Assembly: GCA_963680875.1 (NCBI GenBank)
Contig: OY804578.1
Coordinates: 99,477,689-99,541,688, forward strand
Length of the DNA: 64,000 bases
Direction of reading: 5' to 3'
Source: Bathymodiolus brooksi
Lineage: Eukaryota; Mollusca; Bivalvia; Mytilida; Modiolidae
Notes under the pieces: generated by a model
Database searches by the model: none
Told to the model about the DNA's origin: nothing
What the model saw: the letters and a program-made list of their open reading frames with translations, nothing else
Shown here: in pieces, positions 46,394-56,505 of the stretch
Numbering within the stretch: the stretch's first letter is position 1
Layout of the letters: each line of letters begins with the position of its first letter
Program-made: the position numbers and the translations under genes

Positions 46394-47586
46394 CAGTAGA
46401 GTTCGTTTATAACGAAATCAGGCTTATAGTGAAGTAAAGATAAATCCCCGGTCCCATTGCTATTTATACAATGTATTTGTGAAGGCCTATTACAAATTTT
46501 TTATAGCGAAATCAGGCCTATAACAAAGAGAATTTTAAACCCAAACAACGTTTTTATTACTCAAAATTGACATGATATAACAAAGAAAATTGCTGAACAA
46601 ACAAATCGCTTACCTGTCTTCTGTTATGCACGGACGATCACATATTAGAATGGTCAAAAGCACTTGACACTTCCGTTATTGATAATTGAAAAATCAATAA
46701 TCCCACCTTTGATGTTGTTAATGATGTCAATCAAGACTTTTCTTTAAAATATTCAAACAATAAAATGGGTATTAATGATTAACAAGTTGTCGATTAATAA
46801 CACACGCACTAATTTATTGCATTAAAAATTAATTAAACGTAATCTAAATTTTAATGAATGGATGCACAAGCTAAAGAAATTAAAAACAGTCATGTGTGAG
46901 ATTAATTCATTTGCTATTGTTTGTTTTTTCTTTGATGATAGACTCTTTAATTAAACAACAAACTGCGTGGTCTCAAGGTTCATCTAAATACCAAAACCAA
47001 AAGAAATGTACTCGTTCTGAAATTTCGATTAACCTGAGTTTTTATGTGTATATAATACCAAAAAGAAACAATTATTCTTCAAATTCAAATAAAAAAAAAG
47101 GAAAATGGCTACAATCTTAAAATTGGCCATTAAAAATTTATATCCGAATTATCAGCATTATACCGATATCGACCTCATATTTCCTGTTTATAAAATAGAT
47201 CGTGAACAAAGTTGAAAAAATGTTTTTAAGGAACATTTGAAGATACCAAAGACGTATTCAGAAGCCGTAGTCTTTGAGAACTGTCTAAAGGATTAAATAT
47301 TATTTTACGATAAAGGCCCACTTTACTGTGCATCAGTTATCATAGCGTAATGAATGTCCGGGTCAGAACCAGATTTTTTCTCTCTCTAAATTTACGCGAC
47401 CTCGGTGGCTCGAACTACCGATAGCTAGAACAGATTTTGAGTCCCTTCGAGCTCGAGCCAGCGAAGTTCTACTGTACGATTTTCAAAAGGGGAGGTAATT
47501 CTACATTGTTTCTCTTATAACGAACGATGCCTATAACGAACTAATATCGAGAGTCCCCTGGACTTCGCTATAAACGAACTCTACTG
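46394..47586. mobile_element. Tigger/pogo-like non-autonomous element, 1.19 kb
   Basis: Left CAGTAGAGTTCGTTTATAAC matched in reverse by the right end (CAGTAGAGTTCGTTTATAGC), with TA directly outside both. The ends match the CAGT-GAAC-TCGTTATAACG style of pogo/Tigger elements. Inner copies of ATAACGAA and TATAGCGAAATC lie near both ends. No transposase frame; a 74-codon open frame inside (46896-47120) looks incidental. Confidence 0.75.
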
Positions 47587-47639
47587 TACTCTACATCAGT
47601 GTATAGACTTTTTTTTTTTTTATAAAAGACATGAAGTTA

Positions 47640-48454
47640 ATTATATTTTTCACATAAATATACATACCAGTAATCAATTTTTTTTAAACACATGTATTTT
47701 CTGTATTTTATATCAATATTGAGAGATATGAAATGGTATTGAGAGAGAACATTTTATTCACTTCTTGCATAAAAATTCTTAACGCTGATTTTGGAAAATC
47801 GGCAGGCATGACAAAGTGTATCATTAAAAACATGTTTTATTAGAATTATTACAGTGAGTACAGTTTTAAATTTTATTTGGGAGGTGGGTGGGGGAGATTT
47901 TAATCTTGTGGTTGAATGGTATTTTATATATTATTTATGTATTTTGATGTATTATTTTAACAAAGCATATATTAATAGGTGATTGCAGTGTTATGTAAAA
48001 TATAGGAGGATATTTTACAAGTCCATATGTGTATTGAAAACTCATATTGGACGAGACGCTGCAGGGTTTTCAACAGACGAGTACAATATCAACCCATATT
48101 GTACACAACACTGCACAATAACTGATTTTTTATACAGCTGAAAAATTAATGAGATTTTTTCAAACTTTTTAATATTCCAACAATAACAAAATATCTAAGC
48201 AAATATTCTATATTAACAGATTTAAAGTTTTCATTTGGTGTTTTTATGGTATCTGTGTCTTAACGAAATCATTATTTTAATCCATTCAAGATTGCAAACA
48301 TTGTTTTGCTGTGTTTACGATAGCAGACGACACAAGTAATGTCCCTTATACGACTTCTCGTTGTACAATACAGAAAAAAAAGACTTCCGGTTGTATAATA
48401 TGAAAAAAAAATGTATAGATGAATGTTTCTAACTGGATTAAAATTATAACTATG

Positions 48455-48486
<32 letters not shown>

Positions 48487-48610
48487 AAAAACACATTTGA
48501 ATACAGTATTTACTTTGGGAAGTGGGTGCCGTCCAAATTGACTACCGGTAGATCAATACAAATTGTTATGCTCATAAAATGTAACTCAAATGTTTTAAGA
48601 TTATTTTTCT
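47640..48610. other. no gene; TA microsatellite at 48455-48478
   Basis: AT-rich sequence with a G-rich stretch near 47880. No feature beyond the TA run. Confidence 0.4.
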
Positions 48611-48612
48611 AA

Positions 48613-49785
48613 TAAAGGACGAAGTCCTTCTAATGGTAAGCTGTCCGATTTTTCCTTCTATATTGATAGCCAAATATTTGTTCACCGGAAGTTTAAAAAA
48701 TAGATCAATTGATAATTTAGAAATGCACAAGAAATATATTTCAATGAAAAATTCCCAATTCTTTAATTATTTACTCTATGCAAAATCGATATAAACTTGA
48801 AATAAAATTCTAATAAAAAAATCTCTTTCTACGAAACTCCCGATGGAAGAGCGGCATAGGTAAAATGAATGCCATAACAAATCGGCTACACAATTCATTC
48901 AAAATAAAAGATAATAGCCTCACCGGATGCAATTTACGAACGAAATAAAAAGTATGTCCCCTAATTGTTCCTTCAAAACATGAATTAAAAAAAATGCTTT
49001 TATAAATAGATACCCCGCTAAATTACTCATGTTTTGGGAGAAAATTATTCATGCGCAGTTGTTGAATGTTGCAGACGACAGGTTTTCATATTTGTAAACA
49101 GAAAACGATCGACAATTGCACTTGGAATCTATCGCTAAAATTCATTGAGGTATGCATATTTTGTTATCTTATGCCTGTAATTGGAAAGAATATGATCTCC
49201 TGGTTCTATGCATATGTAGAACACATTGAAATTAAAACAAAAACAGTCAATATAATACATTTTCCTTACCTTGATCTATCCCAAAATGTCAAAATCCGTG
49301 ATGTACCTTATTCATTGAAGAGTCCAAGGAATTCCGAATGCAAACTGGAACACATTTATGGTATGAATAAAGGAAAGGTTTTTATGTCATGTGTATTATA
49401 TACAAATAGATATGTGAACGTAAATGAATGAATGCTCTTTCAATTTTAACAGTTGTCATTAAATAATTTACACTAGAAAGGTTATTATGATGTCGTTCGA
49501 AATTGTGTCCAGATCTAGGTCACAGAGTGACTAGAACAGGGTCATGAAAATCTGTTCTAAGTTAAAACCTGTAACAATGCATTGAATAATATATGGGCTA
49601 TGATTCAAAAGGAATATTGGTGTTTAATCTGAAATATGAACATGCAATCAGCTTCATCAATTTGGTCAAATTTATTTATCAAATGCCACGGTCAATATCA
49701 TCGAAATTGTTCGTAATTACATCCGATGAGGCTAACGTGTACGGATCATCGTATTATTAAAATTTTAGGACTTCGTCCTTCAAAC
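48613..49785. mobile_element. inverted-repeat element, ~1.17 kb
   Basis: AAGGACGAAGTCCTTC at the left is matched by AGGACTTCGTCCTTC at the right. About 300 bp in on the left, ATAGCCTCACCGGATGCAAT is matched near the right end by the complement of GTTAGCCTCATCGGATGTAAT. These are discontinuous but long terminal inverted repeats. It contains one open frame of 121 codons. No TSD fixed. Confidence 0.55.
49066..49431 (+). CDS. unrecognised 121-aa ORF inside the 48613-49785 element
   Basis: ATG-initiated frame ending in TGA. The product is Ile/Lys/Asn-rich with a hydrophobic stretch (EVCIFCYLMPVIG) around residues 28-40, and I recognise no domain in it. Its start lies in a stretch of slightly better codon quality than the surroundings, but AT-rich composition could give such a frame by chance. 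Function unknown; if real, the position inside inverted repeats would make it element cargo. Confidence 0.2.
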   Translation: MLQTTGFHICKQKTIDNCTWNLSLKFIEVCIFCYLMPVIGKNMISWFYAYVEHIEIKTKTVNIIHFPYLDLSQNVKIRDVPYSLKSPRNSECKLEHIYGMNKGKVFMSCVLYTNRYVNVNE

Positions 49786-50620
49786 AGGTTGCCTGTCTCA
49801 TATAAAGCTTAGTTTATTGATATGTTCCTCTCTTTATTTATATGTCATTTTATAATTTCTTTTTTTAATGTTTTGCGAAATACTCTTTTAACAGACCTCA
49901 CTTATTTCATAGTGGTTTAAAGCTATTACAATGTTAATGAAATGCAATAATCAAAGAATGCAAAAAAAAACCAGTTTTTAGTAAAAGGTGAAATAATGGC
50001 ATACAGCAAACATTTTTAATTGTTGACGGATTTTCAGAGTTAAATTTTTCTCTGATAGTTTCTTGCAAATGGCTTATATTTAAAAAAAAATACAGAATGG
50101 TTTTTTTTAACCTTAAGAAGTATGCTAAGAATTTTTTTTACCACAACCAAGCCACACCTTGTGTACATCGCTGGACTGTTTAAAGGATTATTTGTCCTGC
50201 TATGATTACAAACTTACAATGCATACATTTTTTTTTAGTATTTTCTATATCTTTGTGTATATGTATATCTCGGAAATGAATTTTTTTATACCGGTATTTT
50301 TAATTCTACTGTAAAATATTTACAATAAAATTGTGGAAAACACCAAGCATGAGATCTAAATTTGTAAATAAATGTTATTTATTTTGTTTTAGATTAACTA
50401 TATAAGAATATTAAAACAATATTAATCCAATAATAACACAAAATATCCTTTACGTAATACATGTACAATAAACCAAAATTTCAAATAAGGGAATGAACAT
50501 TTAAATTTTAGGGTGGTGGTAGGGGCCATGTTATTTTCTGACAAAAAATTTCTGTCACCCAATTTCATAGAAAAATATTAATAGACCTGAAAGATGAAAA
50601 AAATATAATCCGAAACTGCA
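49786..50620. other. no recognisable feature
   Basis: Very AT-rich, with many T runs. No gene or known repeat. Confidence 0.4.
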
Positions 50621-50621
50621 G

Positions 50622-50760
50622 TTTTCAATTAGCTGCGGAACCGTAGCTCTTTATGGTCCTTTTGTTTGTTTTTTAAGATATGGCGGACCATAGACCGCCA
50701 TATCTTAATAAAAAAAACCAAAAGGACCATAAAGAACTGCGGTTCTGCAGCTAGTTTTCA
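50622..50760. mobile_element. foldback MITE, 139 bp
   Basis: Arms of ~67 bp with an ACCA-type loop: AGCTGCGGAACCGTAG, CTTTATGGTCCTTTTG and GATATGGCGG are each followed by their complement on the right arm. Confidence 0.65.
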
Positions 50761-50879
50761 AAGAGAAATATTTGTAAAATTTGAATAAAAATTACAGGTT
50801 TTTCTTGTATAAAATATAATTACATGTAATCAGATTTTTGTTTCATGTGAAATATTTTTTTCTGGCTCAGGGGAAAAAC

Positions 50880-51090
50880 ATAGACCCCTGTTAATGTTAA
50901 ATTGTCAGCCCCTAAGACTTGATGGATTCTGCTAATAATAGTGTCTGTACAGCTATCAGACTTGGGGGGGATGGGGACTTAGACACCCTCTAAAAGTTAA
51001 ATAGTCAGTCCCTAAGACCTGATAGGATTCTGCTAATAATAGTGTCTGTACATCTATCAGACTGTGGAAGGGGAACTTAGACCCCCTAAA
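50880..51090 (+). repeat. tandem duplication, two ~110-bp units
   Basis: TAGACCCCTGTTAATGTTAAA ... and TAGACACCCTCTAAAAGTTA ... both contain TTCTGCTAATAATAGTGTCT and GTACAnCTATCAGACT. No coding sequence. Confidence 0.7.
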
Positions 51091-51276
51091 AGTTGAATAA
51101 TTGATAACATTGAGATAGTTGAGAAAAAGTTTACATTTTTATGAAGCAATATGCACACGATATAAGACTCATACATCAGATATACCAGTGAGTACTTAAA
51201 ACATCATAAGGAACTATCATTAAATGAATATTCATAAGAAACAATCGTAAGATCATCCATTTACATAATATAAATA

Positions 51277-51409
51277 TACTGCCCTTGGATAAGGGTGTTA
51301 TGGTAGATTATCACATGAAGAAAAAATCATCACCCGAGACGAAGTCGAGGGTGATGATTTTTTTCTGAGTGTGATAATCTACCATAAACACCCGCATCCA
51401 TGGGCAGTA
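51277..51409. mobile_element. hairpin MITE, copy 2 (with a second hairpin in its loop)
   Basis: Outer arms TACTGCCCTTGGATAAGGGT ... and complement, same family as 33870-33966. The loop contains another perfect hairpin, AAATCATCACCC ... GGGTGATGATTT, centred on GAGACGAAGTC. Confidence 0.7.
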
Positions 51410-51419
51410 TATTTTTTTA

Positions 51420-52330
51420 TCATACTGAATGCGTTATGATTTTTATGTTTATTTTGTTTGTTGTTACTAATTATTTGTGTGATTTTTTTGGTGTTTTGCT
51501 AATTTTTTTTGGTTATAAAAAAGTCTTATCATAATACATGTAATAAACATCAAGATAAATAATATAAAAGCAAAAAGTGAAAAACAGTAGAAATTTAATA
51601 ACAATGAATTTTTAACAGTAAATCTAAACCACTGAAAAATTTACTTTTTCAAAGTATAATATGATGTACTAGTTGGTACTGTCATAAACTATGTAATATC
51701 TTGCTATGTTTTTAAGGCTATCAGGAATTGTCCATTGTCGTCTGCTCCAGTAATGGCAGAAGTAGTGTGACGAATCGGAAAACCTCGGCTGGAGCAGGTG
51801 TTAATTTTTTCCGGGTCGGCAATCTTCGGTCACAGCGGGTGTTAATTTCACACATTATCACATGTTGCTATGTATGGGTGGGATATACGTCGAAATTATA
51901 ACATGTTGCTAAGTATGGGTGGAGCATATAGAAATTATGGAAAATTAACGCATGCCGTCTGTCCAATAAAAATACTGGGTTATTAAAGAAATTTGCATAA
52001 AGTATAATAATATATAATAATTATAATTTTTTTTAGACATTATAACAAGTAATTTCTGGAGTTGTGTAAATAGATAACAATCACTAGTATTAAATATAAA
52101 TGTACAGAAATAAAAAATAATTATATTACCCCCAGTACATTTATTTTAATTTCATTATCTTGAAGTGAAATATATATTAAAATTATATTGAAAATGAACT
52201 GAATAAGAGTTGGTAGGTAATGTGAGAATGCATATAAATTTAGAATAGTGCAACAATTCACAAATGTGTGATTTTAGCACTGGTCTTATTGCCCATGGCC
52301 AGTAAAAAAAATGATTAATTGAATTTTCAT
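51420..52330. other. no gene; imperfect 40-bp duplication at 51860-51945
   Basis: ACATGTTGCTATGTATGGGT and ACATGTTGCTAAGTATGGGT mark the duplication. Otherwise AT-rich with no recognisable feature. Confidence 0.4.
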
Positions 52331-52334
52331 TGTA

Positions 52335-52544
52335 CAGTGAAACCTGTCTAAACCGAACCCCGAGTAAACCGAAAACCTGCCTAAACTGAACTCTGAGTAA
52401 ACCGAAAACCTGCCTAAACCAAACAGATTTTACAGTCCCATCTACTAAATGGCTATGTAATTTTAACCTGTGTAAACCAAACACCTGTCTAAACTGAGCA
52501 AATTCTTCAGTCCCAAGGGGGGTCGGTTTAGACAGATTTTACTG
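52335..52544. mobile_element. 210-bp MITE with TA duplication
   Basis: Left CAGTGAAACCTGTCTAAACC, right inverted CAGTAAAATCTGTCTAAACC, with TA on both sides. The interior repeats AAACCGAAAACCTGCCTAAAC-type blocks in tandem. Confidence 0.75.
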
Positions 52545-52957
52545 TAATTGTTAATTTGCTATTTTTCTAAAGTACAGCCAGTAACTTCTGAAGTTTAAAA
52601 TCATAGAATAAATTCACATGTTGCATTCCCATTCGTCATATTATTTTAATAAGCAAGTTGAATTTCAATATTTTTAATGAAATTTTAAAAGCTCAGGAAG
52701 TAAACATTAATTTTTTACAAAAGTTAAAATATAAAAACATAATTCCATAATTATCAAAACTGTATTTTAAGTAATAATTTAATCTTATTGAGTACCAATA
52801 AATTATTGCAATTGTCATTAAATTATATATTTTTTAGTTTCAGATTTTAAAGACATTTATATTTTATAATGTAATATTTTTACTAGTTGTAAACTATATT
52901 GTTATTTATGTTTATGCTGATTTTTTTCCAATTTTACTTTGTTAATAAAGTCTTGTA

Positions 52958-53693
52958 CAGTGAAATCTACCTAAAACAGGCCTCGCTGGGACTAACTTTT
53001 GTGCTTGGAGTAGACAGGTGTTTGGTTTATACAGGTTAAATCCATAAAGATTTCCTACATTGCGACTTTATTTTCAAGTTCAGTTTATTTAAGATTCCTG
53101 TTTATTCAGGATTCAGTTTAGCACGGTTTATACAAGATTCCTGTTTATTCAGGATTCAGTTTAGCACGGTTTATACAAGATTCCTGTTTATTCAGGATTC
53201 AGTTTAGCACGGTTTATACAAGATTCCTGTTTATTCAGGATTCAGTTTAGCACGGTTTATACAAGATTCCTGTTTATTCAGGATTCAGTTTAGCATGGTT
53301 TATACAAGATTCCTGTTTATTTAGGATTCAGTTTAGCACGGTTTATACAAGATTCCTGTTTATTTAGGATTCAGTTTAGCATGGTTTATACAAGATTCCT
53401 GTTTATTTAGGATTCAGTTTAGCACGGTTTATACAAGATTCCTGTTTATTCAGGATTCAGTTTAGCACGGTTTATGCAAGATTCCTGTTTATTCAGGATT
53501 CAGATTAGCACAGTTTATGCAAGATTCCTGTTTATTCAGGATTCAGTTTAGCATGGTTTATACAAGATTCCTGTTTATTCAGGATTCAATTTAGCACGGT
53601 TTATGCAAGATTCCTGTTTATTCAGGATTCAGTTTAGCACGGTTTATACAAGATTCCTGTTTATTCAGGGTTCGGTTAAGGCAGGTTTCATTG
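52958..53693. mobile_element. TA-flanked MITE enlarged by a 42-bp minisatellite
   Basis: Left CAGTGAAATCTACCTAAAAC, right inverted CAATGAAACCTGCCTTAACC, TA on both sides. It is the same family as 52335-52544, but the middle holds a minisatellite that makes it more than three times longer. Confidence 0.75.
53085..53670 (+). repeat. 42-bp minisatellite, ~14 units
   Basis: Unit AAGATTCCTGTTTATTCAGG plus ATTCAGTTTAGCACGGTTTATAC with rare C/T and T/G changes. The unit is itself made of the MITE theme (GGTTTATAC, GGATTCAGTTTA). Confidence 0.9.
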
Positions 53694-53909
53694 TAATTCC
53701 ATATATACAATCGTTATATTTACTTGAAAAGACTCAAAACCAGAAGAATGGTTACCAGGAACAAGACAAGTAACATCAGAGTGTGTAAATAAACAATAGA
53801 GAAAACCAAAAGGGGCCAAATCAAGAATGGACAATCTAGAGACGTAGGCAACACAACACAGAAAACTAAAAAGATGAGCAACACAAACCTAAAAAATCTC
53901 TGACATAAT

Positions 53910-54805
53910 CAGCAAAAACGCCCTATCACCCACCCCCAATCATGACCCGCGGCGGGTCATCGTTTTCACCCGCAAAATCACCCACCAAAAATTGATGCCA
54001 AATGGGTAAAGAAAGATAACTCTAATTCAATTAAAATCGGATGTACAATGCTAGCTGGTGCTTTTCTTAGGAGCGGATGTAATCAACAAAAAATCGCTGC
54101 AAGACAATTTGGCGAGTTGTTTTTATAATCATAATGAATTAGATTTAAGAAATGGCTTCTTCAGGGAGGAGGAGGTCTTTGTCTGGACCCTGTACAAGTA
54201 CACCATCAAAACGCAAGAAATATGTTTGCAAATATCAGCAGTTCTGGGAGAAAGAGTTTACGTGGTTAAAAAAAAGCGATACTGGTGAAGACATGGCACA
54301 CTGTAAACTTTGTAATAACAATTTTTCAGTCGCTGCCGGTGCCCTTTATGATGTTAAACGACATGTCAAGAGGTCCACTCATGTTACTGCTGTAGAGGCA
54401 TCCTCAAAAACCAAGAGTATAACCAACTTTGTTGATGATAAGAAATCATCCAGTGTTATATTATCCGAGACATTATTCAGCAATTTTGTGGCTGAACATA
54501 ATTTGCCTTTTTCACTGGCAGACCACTTCACAAAATTACTACCAAAGCTATGTAAGTGACTGTTACGACTTTAAGCCATCACCTGATGTTCTAAAAAGTG
54601 CTAAGATGGCATGTGTTAATTACAATCTGAGTCTGAAATAAATTGTGTAACTGGTATTATATCATTCTTTCTATATATGTATGAACATATTTTCCAACAT
54701 TACGTAACTTTTCTTCAAAATGGCACGTCATGCGCTATGACCCACCATCACAGTCCTGGCTGGTGGGTCATGACCCACCATAGCATATCAAGAGGTTGGC
54801 AGGTC
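53910..54805 (+). mobile_element. internally deleted hAT element
   Basis: Begins CAGCAAAAACGCCC. Target duplication is GACATAAT on the left against TGCATAAT on the right, and the unoccupied site at 55770-55777 reads GACATGAT. The two ends are only loosely alike; both subterminal regions repeat TGACCCACC/TGACCCGC and its complement. It carries the first and last pieces of a transposase gene only. Confidence 0.7.
54152..54641 (+). pseudogene. hAT transposase remnant: BED finger joined to C-terminal end
   Basis: From the ATG at 54152 there are ~132 codons: a basic N-terminus, a BED-type finger (CKLCNNNF ... VKRHVKRSTH), then FSNFVAEHNLPFSLADHFTK, equivalent to FQGFVTEHNLPLAINDHFSK in the 3506-7878 element. 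After LLPKL the sequence jumps to DFKPSPDVLKSAKMACVN and a stop, equivalent to the last ~24 residues of that element (EWNPSNDVLKRAKSATYE). Catalytic and dimerisation parts are missing. A GTAAGT at the junction may be the old exon donor. Confidence 0.75.
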
Positions 54806-54898
54806 TGCATAATATTGTTTCATTCAATTTTGAATTTAAAAAAAGAACAATTTTATATATCTAACCAAAAAGAATATGGATATATTTATTAAAGAAAT

Positions 54899-55150
54899 GA
54901 GGGCTGTCGTGGTCGTGATCGTATGGTAGTTGGATTTACAACTATCTGTGCAATCAGTGCCTATCACTGCTAAAGTTGTGAGTTTGAACCCTGTTCAGGG
55001 CGAGGTGTACTCGATACAACATTATGTGATAAAGTTTGTCAGTGACTTGTGACAGGTCGGTGGTTTTCTCTGGTTTCCTCCACCAATAAAACTGATCGCC
55101 ATGATATTATTGAAATTGTTGAAAGTGGCGTTTAATATCCTAACCCAAAC
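54899..55150 (+). repeat. SINE family A, copy 8
   Basis: Full-length: GGCTGTCGTGGTCGTGATCG, GTGAGTTTGAACCC (B box), GGCGAGGTGTACTCGATACA, GAAAGTGGCGTTTAATATCC. It interrupts repeat unit A just where unit B continues into the palindromic MITE. Confidence 0.85.
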
Positions 55151-55155
55151 AAAAC

Positions 55156-55712
55156 CACAGGGGCGTCTGAAAAAAAAACAAAACAAAAAACTATATAACA
55201 GATTGTTCAGCCAATCAAAAAGCCCGTTAGAACTCTCTCAATTTTCACGTCTATGGCGTTTGTCAAGGATGCAAATGGGATTTCTTTCAAAAACAGACTT
55301 AAAGGACATATAAATTGGCGTAAGGTAAGAAATTTTATCATAATTTGAATGGATGAAAGTATTTAGCTAGTCAAAATGACTCGTTTACGCATGGGAAAGT
55401 CTGTACACAGATGGGAAGTGGTCATCCCAGCGTTTGTACGACTTCGGATTTTCACGCCGTTTTGTTTTGGTTCGTGTATGATACCTCAGCAGTTCGGAGT
55501 CCTACACTAACAATTGGGGTCTCTTTGGAAAGGAAAATTACTTGACTTTCGACTGGTGGAAACATTTTTTGAAAATATTACGGCGTTCCGAAGTTACGAT
55601 CAATTTAACACGACGACTTAAAAAAATGGGAGCAAGTGAGTTCGCCCCCTTGTAGTATTATATAGTATTTTTTTTTTTATTTTTTTTTTTTCGGACGCGC
55701 CTAACCCCTGTG
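55156..55712. mobile_element. 557-bp element with CACAGGGG ends and 8-bp TSD
   Basis: Left CACAGGGGCGTCTGAAAA, right inverted CACAGGGG(TTAGGCG)CGTCCGAAAA. AACAAAAC flanks both sides exactly (55148-55155 and 55713-55720). No transposase inside; the interior is less AT-rich than the surroundings. The terminal CACAGG is shared with the foldback element at 1195. Confidence 0.8.
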
Positions 55713-55718
55713 AACAAA

Positions 55719-55863
55719 ACACAACGCAGAAAACTAAAAAGATGAGCAACACAAACCTCAAAAATTTCGGACATGATGTTGTTTCATTCAATTTTTAGTT
55801 GAAAAAAAAAGAATACTGGTAATTTTAATCTACCAAAAAGAATATGGATAAATTTATTAAAGA
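55719..55863 (+). repeat. repeat unit B: unoccupied relative of unit A
   Basis: Carries GACATGAT-GTTGTTTC at 55770-55785, where unit A has the hAT copy inserted. It runs straight into the palindromic MITE at 55862. Confidence 0.75.
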
Positions 55864-56009
55864 AATGATTCATGGCAGCCATAGTTTGTTGGAGTTTTTA
55901 ACATGGACAACATTTTTTCATAAACAGTTTTTATCCAGAATAAAATGCAACTTAAATAATGTAACTCGTGTTAAAATGTCGTACAAACTATGACTTTCAT
56001 GAATTATTG
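55862..56009. mobile_element. palindromic MITE, copy 3
   Basis: GAAATGATTCATGGCAGCC ... CATGAATTATTGTGAC; same outer ends as 452-608, with inner AACATGG and CGTGTTAAAA remnants. More diverged than copy 1. Confidence 0.6.
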
Positions 56010-56254
56010 TGACTCTAATGGGAAAAATCTCAACCATTTTTTGAAGCAGAATGTAGTATTGGAAATTCATCTCATAATATAACAAAATCCACTATACATC
56101 GTGTTTATTGTTGTTGTTACCATAAAGAAAAATTCACCGAATTGCAATTAAGTTACTGACCTTTTCATATTTGATCGTACATACATTTTGATTTCAGCAA
56201 CTTAAAACTTTTTCTTAGAAACAACATGTATAAACTTGCTTGAACCCAAGCAGT

Positions 56255-56302
56255 GCGTGAAGAACCAGGTGAGCAATCTAGGCTCAGACGAGTCTCTATT
56301 TA
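56255..56302 (+). mobile_element. solo 3' end of a pearl/Helitron-like element
   Basis: CCAGGTGAGCAATCTAGGCT-CAGACGAGTCTCTA resembles the 3' ends at 26500-26531 and 45268-45301 (GGTGAGCGACACAGGCTC ... GAGCCTCTAG), with the stem now imperfect. The rest of the element is absent; 56303-56500 holds nothing else I recognise. Confidence 0.45.
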
Positions 56303-56505
56303 TTCAAGTTATTGTGTAGACAGTGAGAGAAGGAACTCTGCGCTATATTCCCTGCTCCAACGGCTGCGGAAATAAGATGTATATGGATATCAGTTTTTGA
56401 GAACTGATCATTTTAATCATAAGGGATTACATTCTCTTAGTCTTAGTCATGTTCTGTGAATACCTGGACAATGGGCGTAATTCAATTATAAAGTGAGTGA
56501 GTAAT

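Larger units (their letters stand above)
53853..54898 (+). repeat. repeat unit A interrupted by a hAT copy
   Basis: 53853-53909 and 54806-54898 together are homologous to the uninterrupted unit B at 55719-55863. Shared landmarks: AAAACTAAAAAGATGAGCAA, CACAAACCT, TTGTTTCATTCAATTTT, CCAAAAAGAATATGGATA, TTATTAAAGAAATGA. Confidence 0.75.

Noticed and set aside
46896..47120. 74-codon ORF as transposase of the Tigger-like element
   Set aside because: Too short, no DDE or DNA-binding motif, low-complexity Ser/Asn/Lys end.
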